Shown one piece after another: positions 1-6,567 of a stretch of 64,000 bases of DNA; the first letter of the stretch is position 1, and each line of letters begins with the position of its first letter. The notes under the pieces are model-generated. The model saw nothing but the letters and a program-made list of their open reading frames with translations. It ran no database searches and was not told where the DNA came from. Source of the stretch: Merdimmobilis hominis (GTDB taxonomy: Bacteria > Bacillota > Clostridia > Oscillospirales > Ruminococcaceae); NCBI RefSeq assembly GCF_016901855.1, contig NZ_JACJKY010000008.1, positions 62,001-126,000 of the forward strand, given 5' to 3'. The position numbers were made by a program, and so were the translations under genes.

Positions 1-13
1 ATCTATCATAATT

Positions 14-55
14 TCAAAACAAGAGCCTCCATACACTACGATAGGGAGGCTCTTG
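14..55 (-). terminator. Rho-independent terminator
   Basis: Arms at 20-30 and 45-55 are perfectly complementary over 11 bp. On the minus strand the hairpin is followed by TTTTG. It directly follows the stop codon of the 59-aa gene at 56-235, so it probably ends that transcript. Confidence 0.75.
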
Positions 56-235
56 TTATAGGTATTGTACCTTGATCTTCTTCTGCTTTGCTTTGAAGAA
101 TTTACAGAGAACATCATCTACTGCGTCTGTATATCTGCCTTGTGCTATAAGAGCGTTTTTAAGGTCAATAAGAGATTGTATAATCTGCCAGCGTTCTTGT
201 TCATCTAAATAAATATGGTAGTCTTTTTGTTTCAT
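56..235 (-). CDS. Small conserved-type ICE protein, 59 aa, unknown function
   Basis: I do not recognise a domain. The start at 235 (MKQKDYHIYL) is chosen because AGGAGGT lies about 8 nt upstream on the minus strand; a longer reading frame upstream of it has no ribosome site. The protein is charged, with predicted helical segments, and has a basic C-terminus (KAKQKKIKVQ). It is followed at once by a terminator. Its place at the regulatory end of the element suggests an ICE backbone gene, but no function can be assigned. Confidence 0.6.
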   Translation of the reverse strand: MKQKDYHIYLDEQERWQIIQSLIDLKNALIAQGRYTDAVDDVLCKFFKAKQKKIKVQYL

Positions 236-303
236 CTGCCACACCTCCTGACTACCATCACTATACAAAAAAGAAACTAAAATTTCAATTATGCCTCTCA
301 CAA

Positions 304-338
304 TAAAAAAGGACTCCAACTTTTTATGGTTGAAGTCC
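304..338 (-). terminator. Rho-independent terminator of the 311-751 transcript
   Basis: Arms at 311-320 and 329-338 pair over 10 positions with one mismatch. On the minus strand the hairpin is followed by six T. It closes the transcription unit that starts from the promoters at 758-785 and 819-857. Confidence 0.75.
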
Positions 339-751
339 TGATCGTATTTATGGCTTTACTTCAAAGCCACTTATCATTATTTCATCTGTTGCAAAATACT
401 TTTTGCTTTCAAGGTGTTGCAAAAATGTTGCAAAAACAATTTAACCATTTGGGTAATGTCCGCAAACCCGCATAAACACTGGGTTTTTCGGCACCTCATA
501 ACCCGTTCCGATCACTCCCACTCGGCAAATCAGGATTTAATATAGTCCCTGAAGTAAGGTATATTCCCAATAAAGGCCTGTTTTCCATGGGTAATCCCAC
601 CAATTTCCTATGTCTCAAAGGTGTGTTGTACTGTTTTGGTATCATTTCAGTACCGGACAGTGCTTTTTTACGGAAAATACTTTCGTGCACTATTCTACCC
701 TGAATAATGATACCCGTCCCACACATCCCAGACACAGTGGCTTGGGGGTTA
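311..751 (-). ncRNA. Candidate structured non-coding RNA, about 440 nt
   Basis: A near-consensus promoter (TTGACA, 16 bp, TACAAT) drives transcription from about 751, and the first terminator is at 304-338. The only ORF of note (496-768) has its ATG upstream of the predicted start of transcription and no ribosome site. Within the transcript, GGTATCATT and AATGATACC form a 9-bp helix, extended by TCAG/CTGA, around an inner ATAGTGC/GCACTGT helix of 7 bp including one G-U pair. That nesting favours a structured RNA or long leader. It matches no RNA family I know, and a degraded gene remains possible. Confidence 0.35.
387..435. repeat. Three direct TGTTGCAAAA repeats
   Basis: TGTTGCAAAA occurs at 387-396, 415-424 and 426-435 on the plus strand. 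The copies are perfect. Direct repeats near an ICE end can be arm-type recombinase or excisionase sites, but no integrase is in view to support this. Confidence 0.5.
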
Positions 752-757
752 CATATT

Positions 758-785
758 ATTGTATTCAAATTTAGGGTCTTGTCAA
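758..785 (-). promoter_or_regulatory. Near-consensus sigma-A promoter
   Basis: On the minus strand -35 TTGACA (785-780), a 16-bp spacer and -10 TACAAT (763-758). The predicted start of transcription is near 751, and the terminator at 304-338 lies downstream. Confidence 0.65.
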
Positions 786-818
786 GCGGAAGCGTTTTCT
801 TCCCTTGAGAACGACTTC

Positions 819-883
819 ATTATACTATAAACAGATCAAGACGACAAATGTGCAAATCCCTAATTTTCAAGAAATTTGCACAT
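819..883 (-). promoter_or_regulatory. Promoter with 10-bp inverted repeat operator
   Basis: Minus-strand TATAAT is at 824-819. ATGTGCAAAT (848-857) and ATTTGCACAT (874-883) on the plus strand form a perfect 10-bp inverted repeat with a 16-nt spacer. The proximal half-site lies 21 bp from TATAAT, exactly as at the promoter at 53712-53750. The -35 at 17 bp (TTGTCG) is weak, consistent with a regulated promoter. Confidence 0.5.
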
Positions 884-918
884 TCTTTTTCTCACGGTTT
901 AATTATTAGTTACAGAAC

Positions 919-953
919 AAAAGGGTGCTGTCCACGAAGGACAACACCCTTTG
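919..953 (-). terminator. Rho-independent terminator after the PemK/MazF-like gene
   Basis: AAAGGGTG/CACCCTTT arms with an inner TGTCC/GGACA stem form a strong hairpin followed on the minus strand by TTTTG, just after the stop codon at 960-962. Confidence 0.75.
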
Positions 954-959
954 AGATGA

Positions 960-1496
960 TTACCTGTTCTTTTTCCTCTCAGCTATGACATAATCCCATC
1001 CTGGTCTTTCGCAGCGATCACACTTGTCTTTTTCGCGCTGGAAAGGATCTAAGCGGCGGACAATATATTTTCCGGAAGACTTGTATGCTTCCATGCATTG
1101 AGGACATAGGCAGCGCACACTCGAAGTATCTTTTGGCTCATAATTCCATAAGCCAAAGGTCTTCTTAATCGCTTTTGCCAATGTGCGTTTGAGTGAATCT
1201 TCAGTGATTGTGCCTATATATGCACCCAAGTCTTCCTGATTGACCGTCCTGGACTGCTCGATCATGACCATGGACGGTTTAGTTAATCCAAACTGTTCTC
1301 CCAAAACCACATGAGAAGGGAGATACTGTTTTTTAATGGCCGATGTGATCGTAGCCACCATTGTAGTCGGGCTGTGCGCATTGAAGCGATCATCCTGGAT
1401 AACCAACACAGGCCTTTTCCCTGACTGAATCGAACCGGTGGTCTCACCGAAATCATACAAATAGATCTCAAATCTCTTAACTGAATTCTTTTTCAT
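960..1496 (-). CDS. PemK/MazF-like protein with C-terminal zinc ribbon
   Basis: The first ~110 residues resemble the PemK/MazF endoribonuclease fold: the N-terminal strand RFEIYLYDFG, then GKRPVLVIQDD, and a later strand near SMVMIEQSRTVN. The C-terminal third adds a CPQC/CDRC four-cysteine zinc ribbon absent from classical MazF. Known MazF proteins cut mRNA and are paired with an antitoxin; no antitoxin ORF adjoins this gene, so toxicity is uncertain and it may be a regulator. GAGG lies 8 nt upstream of the ATG at 1496. It has its own terminator and lies upstream of the sigma-like gene's stop codon with a 74-nt gap. Confidence 0.7.
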   Translation of the reverse strand: MKKNSVKRFEIYLYDFGETTGSIQSGKRPVLVIQDDRFNAHSPTTMVATITSAIKKQYLPSHVVLGEQFGLTKPSMVMIEQSRTVNQEDLGAYIGTITEDSLKRTLAKAIKKTFGLWNYEPKDTSSVRCLCPQCMEAYKSSGKYIVRRLDPFQREKDKCDRCERPGWDYVIAERKKNR

Positions 1497-1570
1497 AATG
1501 TAAACCTCGCAATCTTTTTTTGAAGAGATTTAAGTCCCTTCACATATTCCGAATTTCAGAGGGGTAAAAG

Positions 1571-2095
1571 TCAACCCTGGTTCATAAATTTTTTAATTGC
1601 AGCCAAAGCAAGTTTGATGGATTTTTCTACTGCTTGTTTTGTGGTGCCTTCTTCAGCTGCGATCTCAACCATATTCAGCTGAAGGAAGAATCTCTTGTGA
1701 ATTCGTTCTTTTTGAACTGCAGTCAACTGGTCAATAGCGTCATAAAGCAGAGACCAATCCGGCTCAGAAAACGGATCACAAACAAGTTCCTCATGAAAGG
1801 TTTCAAACATACCATCTTCATAAGGAAACGCATCGCGCAATTTAGCGTCGCGGATTTCGTGCTTGCGGTCGTTATGATGCGATTCTGCAATTGGTGCAAA
1901 CACTTCTCGTGTCACATAGATAAAAGGCATGTATGGTTTAAGTTCATCCGCATATCGTTCCATTACTTCGGACTCCGGAAGAGAGGAGACCAGCATCCAT
2001 TTTGCCTTTCCGGTATATCCCGGATATTCCTGTTTCATATTTACAAGTCTGCAGTCAGTTCTAAAAGCAGACACTCTATTCTCATGATTTGTCAT
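1571..2095 (-). CDS. Sigma-70-like regulator (region 4 helix-turn-helix), 174 aa
   Basis: The C-terminal ~55 residues read as sigma region 4: DAIDQLTAVQKERIHKRFF, then an HTH with MVEIAAEEGTTKQAVEKSI. The N-terminal part is not a recognisable region 2, so this is a sigma-like ICE regulator rather than a complete sigma factor. The start at 2095 (MTNHENR) is set by AAGGAGATT 10 nt upstream. That ribosome site is itself locked in a 10-bp inverted repeat (2099-2108 with 2150-2159) that reaches back to the stop codon of a 14-aa leader ORF, so expression is probably controlled at translation. Confidence 0.7.
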   Translation of the reverse strand: MTNHENRVSAFRTDCRLVNMKQEYPGYTGKAKWMLVSSLPESEVMERYADELKPYMPFIYVTREVFAPIAESHHNDRKHEIRDAKLRDAFPYEDGMFETFHEELVCDPFSEPDWSLLYDAIDQLTAVQKERIHKRFFLQLNMVEIAAEEGTTKQAVEKSIKLALAAIKKFMNQG

Positions 2096-2098
2096 TAT

Positions 2099-2159
2099 CG
2101 TAATCTCCTTGAATTTGAATTTTTGAATTTGGGTGAAAGTCAAAAATTCGGAGATTACG
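2099..2159 (-). promoter_or_regulatory. Ribosome-site-sequestering attenuator hairpin
   Basis: On the minus strand CGTAATCTCC (2159-2150) pairs perfectly with GGAGATTACG (2108-2099), which contains the ribosome site of the sigma-like gene. The upstream arm overlaps the stop codon of the leader ORF, so a ribosome finishing the leader would open the hairpin. The loop contains GAATTT repeats. Confidence 0.6.
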
Positions 2160-2199
2160 GATACTTAGCCAGGTAGGCTTCCCACCATCTTTTGCGCAT
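2155..2199 (-). CDS. Leader peptide MRKRWWEAYLAKYP, 14 aa
   Basis: A 15-codon ORF with AAAGGAAG 9 nt upstream of its ATG. It encodes a basic, tryptophan-rich peptide. The last codons (Pro and the TAA stop) form the 5' arm of the hairpin that sequesters the ribosome site of the sigma-like gene. Its own ribosome site lies in another hairpin (2206-2238). The layout matches translational attenuation leaders. The inducing signal is unknown; ribosome stalling by a drug or by amino-acid shortage would be the classical possibilities. Confidence 0.5.
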   Translation of the reverse strand: MRKRWWEAYLAKYP

Positions 2200-2205
2200 A
2201 ATAAA

Positions 2206-2238
2206 AGGCTTCCTTTCTGATTTCTCAGCCGGAAGCCT
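2206..2238 (-). promoter_or_regulatory. Hairpin covering the leader ribosome site
   Basis: AGGCTTCC (2206-2213) and GGAAGCCT (2231-2238) are perfect 8-bp arms. On the minus strand the 3' arm contains the AAGGAAG ribosome site of the leader ORF and is followed by TTTATT. It could act as a translational switch or a weak intrinsic terminator. Confidence 0.5.
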
Positions 2239-2274
2239 CTTATCACGACGGTCTGTATTTGCCGAAAACAAAAA

Positions 2275-2326
2275 GCCACCGGCAAGACAGACTGAGCCTA
2301 TAAACTCAATCTATCTTGTCGGTGGC
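2275..2326 (-). terminator. Long-arm terminator after the zinc-ribbon gene
   Basis: GCCACCG...CGGTGGC arms extended by CAAGA/TCTTG and TGAG/CTCA give a ~20-bp stem with a few mismatches. On the minus strand it is followed by TTTTTGTTTT. Confidence 0.75.
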
Positions 2327-2462
2327 CTCTCATGTCTGCTTAACGCAAGTCTGGATTAACACAACCGAAGTGTTTCAAAGCAAGTGACCTGGAGATGGAA
2401 TTACGCGGCCTATTTCATCCCAACCATTCCGTCGTTTTGCCGTTTATTCAATTTTCTGTTGC

Positions 2463-2660
2463 TTATAATCTTTCGGCTCCAGTAGGAGCATATAAATCAA
2501 TAGAGTCATGTCTGCGACCCTTAAAACTTCTAACCATTACCACACGGCATCGCTCACATTCAAGCTTTATGGTTCCTTGTGCATTTTTATAGCCCGTGAC
2601 CAAAGCTCCACAATTTGGACAATGCCATGAGAATGGTACCCATTCTTCATGCTTTGTCAT
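2463..2660 (-). CDS. Small zinc-ribbon protein, 65 aa
   Basis: CPNC and CERC about 25 residues apart form a single zinc ribbon; the rest is basic (VRSFKGRRHD). The start at 2660 (MTKHEEW) is preferred over an upstream frame because AAAGGGG precedes it by about 12 nt. It lies just downstream of the LexA-like gene. No function can be assigned beyond likely nucleic-acid or protein binding through the ribbon. Confidence 0.6.
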   Translation of the reverse strand: MTKHEEWVPFSWHCPNCGALVTGYKNAQGTIKLECERCRVVMVRSFKGRRHDSIDLYAPTGAERL

Positions 2661-2723
2661 TTCGTACTGTACCCCTTTACTGCATAGTGTGCGTCTTATC
2701 TCTCCGCGCATGTGATGCAGCTG

Positions 2724-3344
2724 TTAAAGTGCCTTTATCACATGCTTCGCTACGCCCTGTACGATCAGTTCTCGAACACGAATTACCTTGTTCCGATATT
2801 TACGGCGGTTCTCATATTTGAGGATCGCATAACCGGACTCATCGTCAATTCCATCAAAAGTCTTCAAAGTGTTTTGGTTATCCTCGTCCAGCGCAACAAC
2901 GATATCGCCAACAGAAGCGGTTGACTGTTTCTTGATGACTACCAGGTCTTTATCTTCAATACCAGCGTCTACCATAGAATCTCCTGAAGCGCGGAGAATA
3001 TAGAACTCGCCTTTACCAAAGATGGACTCCGGAAGTGTGACATATTCCTCGACATGCTCTTCTTCTGTCTCAGGATCACCACAATGGATAGATCCTACTA
3101 TAGGAGCAGAGAAGTAGCCGGTAACACACTTATCGATTTGGGGCGTCTCAATAGTGTGTCCGTCGTAAGAAATCATACCTTGCTCATTCATCTCAACCAG
3201 GTAGCGATAGGCCGTTGTTTTCGCAATGCCGACTCCTTTAGCAATTTCGCTCACAGAGGGAGAGGACCTCTTGATGCGATAGTAGTCGCTCACATAGGTA
3301 CAAATCTCTTTCATCAATTCCGGATTCTTAGATCTCATAATCAT
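2724..3344 (-). CDS. LexA/phage-type repressor with S24 autoprotease domain
   Basis: Residues ~10-60 form a LexA-like winged HTH (IKRSSPSVSEIAKGVGIAKT). Residues ~78-205 form the S24 latch: scissile Cys88-Gly89 in SIHCGDP, nucleophile Ser123 in ASGDSM, and general base Lys161 in NTLKTF. In the LexA family RecA-DNA filaments stimulate self-cleavage and derepress targets. LexA usually has Ala-Gly at the cut site; here it is Cys-Gly, as in some phage-type repressors. A 12-bp palindrome inside its own promoter and GAACG/CGTTC arms in the leader are likely operators. It may link ICE functions to DNA damage. Confidence 0.85.
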   Translation of the reverse strand: MIMRSKNPELMKEICTYVSDYYRIKRSSPSVSEIAKGVGIAKTTAYRYLVEMNEQGMISYDGHTIETPQIDKCVTGYFSAPIVGSIHCGDPETEEEHVEEYVTLPESIFGKGEFYILRASGDSMVDAGIEDKDLVVIKKQSTASVGDIVVALDEDNQNTLKTFDGIDDESGYAILKYENRRKYRNKVIRVRELIVQGVAKHVIKAL

Positions 3345-3361
3345 CTCTCACTTTCTATCAG

Positions 3362-3413
3362 GAACGCTTCGTTCTCGATAACTTAATTATACCCAGATTT
3401 TCGAAAATAACAA
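3362..3413 (-). promoter_or_regulatory. Promoter and operators of the LexA-like repressor
   Basis: On the minus strand -35 TTGTTA (3413-3408), 16 bp, -10 TATAAT (3391-3386). The perfect palindrome ATTTTCGAAAAT (3397-3408) fills the spacer. GAACG-CTT-CGTTC (3363-3374... arms around CTT) lies just downstream of the -10, resembling but not matching the Gram-positive SOS box, which has four rather than five central bases between GAAC and GTTC. Confidence 0.6.
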
Positions 3414-3429
3414 TAGGGTTCACAAAAAT

Positions 3430-3462
3430 GACAAAAGAGGTGACGCCCATAGGCATCACCTC
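3430..3462 (-). terminator. Terminator of the RNA-repair operon
   Basis: GAGGTGACGCC (3437-3447) pairs with GGCATCACCTC (3452-3462) with one G-U. On the minus strand it is followed by TTTTGTCATTTTTG. It lies 15 nt after the stop codon of the DUF2828 gene. Confidence 0.8.
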
Positions 3463-3477
3463 CGAATGATATTGGGT

Positions 3478-4947
3478 TTATGCTGAGATTTTTGAATATC
3501 GCTCAGAATTTAGGACTTCCATCATAAGAGTATAAGGAGACAACTCTCCACTTGCAACCATAGAGAACAAACGAGGGGTACATCCAGAAACCAAAGCGAC
3601 ACCTTGTTCGTTTTTGGTCACAGGCTGATTGCTGTTCCGGCTTGCAACATTCCAAAAGACAATCTGAGGTAATTTGTATCCATGCTCTGCAAATCTGCGC
3701 TTTGCGTTGGCAAAATTTGACAATGATGCATTTCGAACACAGGCGTTGAACTCCATATCCGAAATTAAATACAAAGTCGCAGGAAGCTCTTCCTGGGGAA
3801 CATTGTTGCGCACAGCCACATCCAAAATCAGATTGAAGACTGCTTCCACATTGGTATCCGCTACCTCGTTGAAGGTGCACAGATACTCCAGCCTCTCGGC
3901 AAAGGTCTTGCCTTTGATCTCGATAAGCTGAGGCCGGGAAGAAAACTCGATAAAATGGTTACGGAAGACACCAGCATTACGCTCCCCGAAATACAATCCC
4001 AAAGACAGCGCTACAGCCGCCGGAAGCGCGTTGTCATAGCAGTACATAGAGCCAGATGTGTCAACTACTGCCAAAGCATTTCTACCATCACAGAAGTTAG
4101 GAAGTGACTCCCAGGACGCATTGAGGGCGGCCTTCTCTCCAGCACTCAAATGGGCATTAAAGCCCCACCGGTTTGCATTCAGCGCAGATCTGACGATCTC
4201 ATAAGGAGCAAGGTTATCTGCATGCAGCTGCTTTTCGCCACTGCTCACAGCCTCCAAAAACGCATTATAGCGCTCACCGTCATTACGCAGGAAGGCTTTC
4301 CGGTATTTGAACATGGCCTTGGAAGGCTGCTTAGAGTAGTCGAAAGAATAGTCCTTCTCGCGGAGATTATTCTCTATGATACGGATCTTCTTTCTCAGCT
4401 CTACAAGGGTTTTGCGATATTCTGCATCAGACATTCCGAGATAACGAGCGATACGCTTTGCTTTGCGGACTGTCTCTCCGTTTGATGCATTTACAGACGG
4501 AAGCCATTTGGCCAGCAAGGAGACCTCTGAGTCAGACGCAAGGTCGGACTCCAGTTGCTTTCGAATAGTACGCAAAGCATCCTTTTCACATGCCGTTCCG
4601 AGCAAAGACACCAAATCGTCATAGCGCCCGAACTCAGGGATCAGCTCGATGTTCTTACGCAGAGACTCAACCCTGTTCTCAGCCAGCCAGTTGATGATAA
4701 CGCGGAATACGCGACGCTCACCAAGGCCACCGCGAACATCGCGTCCGAAGAACAAAATCTTCATGGCAATATCCGCATCCTCCGCATATGCGCGGACAAA
4801 GCGTCTGATGATTTCCTGGTCGTCAGTTGCTCGAATTGCACCGATTGTTGCGAACAAATCCAGACAGTCAGACATTGTGCTTGCGTTGGTAACTGCGCCG
4901 TTTTCTGTGTAGGCGATATTAGCCTCATTTTTCAAATGGTTTAACAT
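3478..4947 (-). CDS. DUF2828/TROVE-related Ro60-like vWA protein
   Basis: 489 aa. Residues ~25-270 are helical-repeat sequence with TROVE-like signatures (FGRDVRGGLGERRVF, FGRYDDL, AKWLPSVN). Residues ~288-470 form a von Willebrand A domain with the MIDAS motif DTSGSM (296-301) and a later SDMEF strand. In the family, Ro60/TROVE proteins are ring-shaped RNA chaperones that bind Y RNAs and misfolded RNAs; DUF2828 is the related group often found next to RtcB. Here it is the last gene after the tRNA-like array and rtcB (36-nt gap, then a terminator). Inference: it binds the tRNA-like RNAs or broken tRNAs and presents them to RtcB. RNA binding is not proven by the sequence. Confidence 0.75.
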   Translation of the reverse strand: MLNHLKNEANIAYTENGAVTNASTMSDCLDLFATIGAIRATDDQEIIRRFVRAYAEDADIAMKILFFGRDVRGGLGERRVFRVIINWLAENRVESLRKNIELIPEFGRYDDLVSLLGTACEKDALRTIRKQLESDLASDSEVSLLAKWLPSVNASNGETVRKAKRIARYLGMSDAEYRKTLVELRKKIRIIENNLREKDYSFDYSKQPSKAMFKYRKAFLRNDGERYNAFLEAVSSGEKQLHADNLAPYEIVRSALNANRWGFNAHLSAGEKAALNASWESLPNFCDGRNALAVVDTSGSMYCYDNALPAAVALSLGLYFGERNAGVFRNHFIEFSSRPQLIEIKGKTFAERLEYLCTFNEVADTNVEAVFNLILDVAVRNNVPQEELPATLYLISDMEFNACVRNASLSNFANAKRRFAEHGYKLPQIVFWNVASRNSNQPVTKNEQGVALVSGCTPRLFSMVASGELSPYTLMMEVLNSERYSKISA

Positions 4948-4983
4948 TTCAATTCCTCCAATCAGACGGCGCAGGAGCGATTA

Positions 4984-6192
4984 TCACTCAGACGCCTTGA
5001 AATTATAAATAGGTTTTAGTATTTCAATAACATCGACGGACTCTCTGATAACATCGATAATGTCTTCCAGCGACTTGTAGGCCATCGGCGCTTCGTCGAT
5101 AGTAGACTCATTTACCGATGTCGTGTAGATACCTTCCATCGTCTTTTTATATGCCTCTAAATCCAGCGTTTCTCTTGCCTTTGTACGAGACATAAGGCGA
5201 CCGGCACCATGCGGTGCAGAGAGATTCCATTCCGGATTTCCTTTACCATGAGCCAACACACTACCGTCTCGCATGTTAATAGGAATCAAGACAAGCTCTC
5301 CGTCATGGGCCGCAATAGAACCCTTGCGAAGAATCATTTCCTTCGTATCAATGTAGTTGTGGATGGTGTGAAAAGAAGAAAGCGCGGTCATCCCGGTCTT
5401 CTCCAAAATGATTTCCGCCATTTTTTCACGGCTACGCCTTGCAAATTGCTGACAAATTTCTACATCGTGAAGGTAGTCCTCTAAATAGGTGCCGTACAGA
5501 TAGCAAAGGTCTGCGGGGATTGTCGGCTCTTTAGCGGCCCATTCTTTCTCCATTGCCTTCAATGCAGCCTGGATCTCAGCTCTACGGCCTTGCTCCTTAT
5601 ATGTACGGATTAACTCATCTCGGCGCTCAAAGTAATCTGCCTTACCGGCATTTAAGTCGATTGCTAAGGACTGATAGAGCTCTGCTACCTGCTTTCCCAG
5701 GTTGCGGCTACCAGAATGGATAACCAAATACTTTGTGCCGTCCGAAGCAACATCAATTTCGATAAAATGGTTTCCTCCGCCCAGTGTACCCAAGCTTCTC
5801 TCCAAGCGCTTTGCTTGCTTCAGATTTCTATAACAGTGAAGGCCGGTCAGATCAAAACGCTCCATGCGCCCTTTCCAAACATTCCTTCCGCTGGGAATAT
5901 AATGAGCAGCAGCGTCTACCTTCTCGAAATCAATTTCTACTTTACCCAGTTCCACCGTGTACATTCCGCAGCCAATATCGACGCCGACAATATTCGGTAC
6001 CACTTTATCGGTGATCGTCATTGTGGTGCCGATAGTGCATCCCTTGCCAGCATGTACATCGGGCATAATCCGTATTTGAGATCCAGCTGTAAACTCATGG
6101 TCACACATTCTGCGGATCTGTTCGATAGCTTCGTCCTCTACGACTGTTGCATAACAGATAGCTGTATTTACCTTTCCTTTGATTTCAATCAT
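4984..6192 (-). CDS. rtcB: RNA-splicing ligase RtcB (short form)
   Basis: 402 aa. All core motifs are present: DVHAGKGCTIG (45-55), GVDIGCGM with metal ligand Cys75, GGGNHF (138-143), HSGSRNLG (159-166), and SAPHGAGR with guanylylated His328. RtcB joins RNA 2',3'-cyclic phosphate or 3'-phosphate ends to 5'-OH ends using GTP and Mn2+, repairing RNAs cut by ribotoxins. AGGAG precedes the ATG at 6192. The tRNA-like array ends 28 nt upstream with no terminator, so array and ligase are probably cotranscribed. No RtcA cyclase or Archease gene is nearby. Confidence 0.95.
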   Translation of the reverse strand: MIEIKGKVNTAICYATVVEDEAIEQIRRMCDHEFTAGSQIRIMPDVHAGKGCTIGTTMTITDKVVPNIVGVDIGCGMYTVELGKVEIDFEKVDAAAHYIPSGRNVWKGRMERFDLTGLHCYRNLKQAKRLERSLGTLGGGNHFIEIDVASDGTKYLVIHSGSRNLGKQVAELYQSLAIDLNAGKADYFERRDELIRTYKEQGRRAEIQAALKAMEKEWAAKEPTIPADLCYLYGTYLEDYLHDVEICQQFARRSREKMAEIILEKTGMTALSSFHTIHNYIDTKEMILRKGSIAAHDGELVLIPINMRDGSVLAHGKGNPEWNLSAPHGAGRLMSRTKARETLDLEAYKKTMEGIYTTSVNESTIDEAPMAYKSLEDIIDVIRESVDVIEILKPIYNFKASE

Positions 6193-6220
6193 TGTGCTAC
6201 TCCTTTCTTTTTAGTAACAA

Positions 6221-6328
6221 GGCATCACCGGGACTTGAACCCGTAAAATCGTAAGTCAGTGCTTAACGTTCCTGCTCTCGACAGGTGCCAGCTCCGTCAG
6301 ATCGTACCACTTCATTGCTGTAGATGCC
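6221..6328 (-). ncRNA. tRNA-like RNA unit 5 (108 nt), nearest rtcB
   Basis: 5' GGCATC (6328-6323) pairs with 3' GATGCC (6226-6221). ACAGCAA occupies 6321-6315, seven nt from the 5' end. A T-arm-like hairpin (6229-6243) has a CGGG/CCCG stem and the canonical loop TTCAAGT. A CCTGT/GCAGG hairpin with loop CGAGA sits where an anticodon arm would be, followed by a CGTTAAG/CTTACG long variable-arm-like hairpin. CAGC/GCTG can enclose an enlarged D-loop containing GTGGTA. There is no encoded CCA; the next bases are TTGTTACTAA. Confidence 0.75.
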
Positions 6329-6337
6329 TTTATACAA

Positions 6338-6455
6338 GACGCACTCTTTTGATACATGTGAGGACTTTCACCCCACCGACTCTTGCCCCGAAAGCAAGCG
6401 CCAGTTATCTGGCCAATGTTTCAGTAATATAAGATATGTAATCGCTGTTCGCGTC
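6338..6455 (-). ncRNA. tRNA-like RNA unit 4 (118 nt)
   Basis: Outer helix GACGC/GCGTC. The variant element ACAGCGA is at 6448-6442. A second helix, GATTACAT with ATGTATC (one bulge), closes the head directly against a T-arm-like hairpin GTGGGG-TGAAAGT-CCTCAC. Other hairpins are GCCAG/CTGGC and CTTGC-TTTCGGG-GCAAG with a 7-nt loop. The stacked outer helix, internal loop and inner acceptor-like helix are clearest here. It is followed by TTGTATAAA. Confidence 0.7.
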
Positions 6456-6469
6456 TTTAACAAATTCAA

Positions 6470-6560
6470 GGCACCATTTGAAGTGGGATTCGGACCCGCG
6501 AACGGTGATTTTTAGCCACCTGCTATAACCACTTAGCTATTCGTCGTTGCTGTTGGTGCC
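6470..6560 (-). ncRNA. tRNA-like RNA unit 3 (91 nt), nearly complete cloverleaf
   Basis: Outer helix GGCACCA/TGGTGCC is 7 bp and perfect. ACAGCAA is at 6553-6547. The head has a D-arm GCTA-AGTGGTTA-TAGC with the GG pair, an anticodon-like arm GGTGG-CTAAAAA-TCACC and a T-arm GCGGG-TCCGAAT-CCCAC with one stem mismatch and C in place of the second T of the loop. Fourteen extra nt separate the 5' strand from TA-D-arm, and six (TTCAAA) separate the T-arm from the 3' strand, so it is not an ordinary tRNA. No CCA is encoded. Confidence 0.8.
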
Positions 6561-6567
6561 TTTTCAA

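Noticed and set aside
496-768. 90-aa minus-strand ORF near the left end
   Set aside because: Its ATG lies upstream of the start of transcription predicted from TTGACA/TACAAT, it has no ribosome site, and the sequence shows no domain; nested helices fit an RNA better.
2082-2285. 67-aa minus-strand ORF overlapping the sigma-like gene start
   Set aside because: It runs through two hairpins and a terminator without a ribosome site; the 14-aa leader in another frame explains the region better.
6323-6515. Plus-strand small ORFs inside the array
   Set aside because: No ribosome sites, and they run antisense through the structured RNA units.
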